Source of the DNA: Alitta virens
Lineage: Eukaryota > Annelida > Polychaeta > Phyllodocida > Nereididae
Assembly (NCBI GenBank): GCA_932294295.1
Contig: OW028585.1
Coordinates: 1,894,001 to 1,958,000 of the forward strand
Length of the DNA: 64,000 nucleotides
Direction: 5' to 3'
A program made the translations under genes and the position numbers. Under the pieces are notes generated by a model. It did no database searches. It was not told the origin of the DNA and was given only the letters and a program-made list of their open reading frames with translations. This document shows positions 62,455-64,000 of the stretch, piece by piece; position 1 is the stretch's first letter; each line of letters starts with the position of its first letter.

Positions 62455-63275
62455 TATTTCCGCGTGTACAGCACTAGGGTCTCACCGGGTAGGATTGAGG
62501 TGCACAGGCGAACGTCCTCGTCGCCTGAGCTAGTCAAGTTGTTAACGACTAGGTACCCTCTTGGTTGTCTTGTGGCGTCTTCGTGTGCTTCGACTAATCG
62601 CTTCGGAGTGCTAGGGAACATCTGACGAGAGAGGAAGTGTATCTGCTGTAGGTCCCTGCATGTCTTCATCAATATCAAGTAACTCGTATTGAGGCTAATG
62701 GTGCGCGAGTAGCGCGACTGATGGTAGACATTTTGCGATATCATTATGACCGAGATGCGGCCATGATGAACTTCTCGAGTAAACAGCGAGCACATTTCGC
62801 TGGAATTGCATATTTCGTCCATCAAATCGTCCAGAATCACCAGATTGTTACCGTCTTCGCTTTTCAGTTCTTCTATCAGCTCTCTAGGTGGCAGCCCGTG
62901 ATGGAGAGTCAGATTAGGTATCAGAGCCTCGAGGTCTTCAAACTTTTTCTGATAAACGCCGTACGCGTACAAGATCTTCATCGGTGGTATAGTGTACATC
63001 ACCCTCGAGTTCTTCACGATCGACAGGGCCAGAACAGTTTTTCCAACCATGGATGGCCCCGCAATTACTGCAGACGAGGGCGACTCGAACTTAAAAAGAG
63101 ATTCTTGATCTTGATCTTGATCTTGTTCTTCGCGCTCCTCGAGCCCCTCAAGCTCGTCGTATTTTTCTCCTTCCGGCTCTAGTCCTAATTCTAGTTCTAG
63201 TTCTTCTTCTTCTTCTTCTTCTTCGGGGCATTCTTTTTCTTCTTCAGACTTATTAGAGCAATGCCCTTTCTCCAT
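62454..63275 (-). CDS. ATP: genome-packaging ATPase (element 2)
   Basis: 273 residues. The core is nearly identical to element 1: Walker A GPSMVGKT, Walker B NLVILDDLMDE, SVIMISQN and RTISLNTSYLILM. The N-terminal extension before the core is longer, acidic and repetitive (E runs, then D-Q-D-Q). Role: FtsK/HerA-type DNA packaging motor. First gene of the minus-strand block. Confidence 0.9.
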   Translation of the reverse strand: MEKGHCSNKSEEEKECPEEEEEEEELELELGLEPEGEKYDELEGLEEREEQDQDQDQESLFKFESPSSAVIAGPSMVGKTVLALSIVKNSRVMYTIPPMKILYAYGVYQKKFEDLEALIPNLTLHHGLPPRELIEELKSEDGNNLVILDDLMDEICNSSEMCSLFTREVHHGRISVIMISQNVYHQSRYSRTISLNTSYLILMKTCRDLQQIHFLSRQMFPSTPKRLVEAHEDATRQPRGYLVVNNLTSSGDEDVRLCTSILPGETLVLYTRK

Positions 63276-63481
63276 GTTTTATCGTGGGCGAGCTATGTCG
63301 TAGCCTACGCTGTAAGACAGTACGACGTGTGCTATATGTCTTACGCTGCCTACAGTAATGTGCCTTAGCCAGTGCTGTATGTGCGTGCGTGTGCTTGTGC
63401 TGGTGTAGGCTTAATGATATAACTCTAAATATAACTCTTTCTTTTATTTATTTATCAATTTTATTTTATTTTATTTTATAG
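63276..63481. promoter_or_regulatory. divergent intergenic region, element 2
   Basis: Between the ATPase start and the polymerase-gene acceptor. It contains a tgtcttacgctgcctac-type imperfect repeat, (tgcgtg)-like stretch, two ataactct copies near 63418-63438 and an attttattttattttatag acceptor (AG 63480-63481). Confidence 0.4.
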
Positions 63482-63869
63482 CCTAGCTTCGCAGGCCATG
63501 CGTGAAATACGCCAACTAGAGCTGATGCTGAATGGTGGTCCCAGTGGAGAACCTATGGATGTTGGTGGTACTGGTACCGGTACTGGTACCGGTACCGGTA
63601 CTGACACTGGCACTGCCACTGGTACTGACACTGGTACTGAGCCTAATTCGTGTGAAAATACCAATCCTTCTCTACTCGGTTCAACACCACCTGCACTCCC
63701 AGTACCTCTGAGGACCTCAACTCCGAAGAGCGCTTTATTTTCACCTCCTACACCTCCTTCTCCTCCACCACCACCCCCTCCCAGCCCTGCTTCGCCTGTA
63801 GAAGAAATGGAGTGGAAAGAAACCGATGATGACGACGCCATTCTTTCTGCCGAAGCTGCCATGCTGAAG
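63482..63869 (+). CDS. first coding exon of polymerase gene (element 2)
   Basis: ATG at 63498, as MREIRQLELML (compare MREISQLDLLV in element 1). A G-T repeat of (GTGT...) from a ggtacc/tggtac DNA repeat follows, then a Pro-rich run and an acidic end (ETDDDDAILSAEAAMLK). The donor gtgtgt at 63870 leaves phase 0. The next exon begins at 63975 with RYSQQLSY, aligned with element 1's exon 2. Only the beginning of this gene lies inside the window. Confidence 0.6.
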
Positions 63870-63974
63870 GTGTGTATATTGCGTTTGTGGCTGCGCTTGT
63901 TTTTTTTTTTTTTTTTTTTCGTTTGTGGTTACCCTAGAACAGAGTGACAATTTCTTTTTTTCCTTTGTACTCAG

Positions 63975-64000
63975 AGATATAGCCAACAGCTGAGCTACCA
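63975..64000 (+). CDS. start of second coding exon, truncated by window
   Basis: Follows a tactcag acceptor. It encodes RYSQQLSY, matching the second exon of element 1 at 28836. The rest lies outside. Confidence 0.55.

Larger units (their letters stand above)
52768..64000. mobile_element. Polinton/Maverick element 2, right part outside window
   Basis: Starts with ACTACAGTAGTACC, the same terminal sequence as element 1, and has the same gene order and orientation. The minus-strand block is intact by eye. The polymerase gene begins at 63498 and is cut by the window end. Proteins are clearly homologous to but substantially diverged from element 1 (many differences per line), so the two are separate lineages, not a recent duplication. 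The base pairs just outside the left end are TGTGCT, expected to recur at the unseen right end. Confidence 0.9.

Overview
The window is animal nuclear DNA. It is AT-rich, full of microsatellites and introns, and carries decayed LINEs, a tRNA-derived SINE and a tyrosine-recombinase retrotransposon. It also holds pieces of typical metazoan genes: a neurexin-IV/contactin-associated-like ectodomain, PAN/apple-like exons and a wrecked secretin/Methuselah-like GPCR with a somatomedin-B-like start. A marine or aquatic invertebrate fits best (lophotrochozoan or invertebrate deuterostome); I cannot name the species.

The dominant content is two Polinton/Maverick (adintovirus-like) DNA elements in the same orientation. 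Element 1 is complete: 15952-37708 (21,757 bp), bounded by terminal inverted repeats that begin ACTACAG and by a 6-bp target duplication, AAGGGG. Element 2 starts at 52768 with the same terminal sequence and runs off the right edge. Both share one plan. A left-end minus-strand pair encodes a hydrophobic protein and a signal-peptide membrane protein. A control region carries conserved motifs, a TATA-like box and an ATG-less leader exon. Next comes a tightly packed minus-strand block, read from the right: packaging ATPase, a basic/acidic-tail protein, a low-complexity protein, retroviral-type integrase with chromodomain, penton-like minor capsid, basic protein, major capsid and adenain-like protease. 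A plus-strand, intron-containing gene then leads into the protein-primed DNA polymerase. Element 1 ends with two more minus-strand genes: a protein with repeated PC4-like modules and a small two-helix membrane protein.

The most interesting signals concern expression of the polymerase gene. A leader exon lies to the left of the minus-strand block, with a good 5' splice site, and an acceptor lies just upstream of the polymerase gene's first ATG. This is conserved in both elements and implies a 6.7-7.4 kb first intron that contains the whole antisense capsid block. In element 1 the polymerase ORF is preceded by five short coding exons, and the stop codon of the fifth overlaps its splice donor. 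Retaining the last intron would give a short acidic protein, while removing it opens the frame into the polymerase.

Layout: 1-14340 is mostly non-coding host DNA with a PAN-like exon relic, LINE relics (5325-5490 and 7866-10530 minus) and a SINE (11555-12095). Two contactin-associated-like exons lie at 14354-14838. Element 1 follows at 15952-37708. A 5'-truncated Ngaro/DIRS-like retrotransposon occupies about 38730-42397, and its 3' end lies in a near-perfect 1,310-bp tandem duplication (41577-44196). Host exons sit at 45417-46898, an L2-like LINE 3' end at 47419-47815, a GPCR pseudogene at 49220-51170 and an internally deleted LINE at 52280-52680. Element 2 runs from 52768 to the window end.
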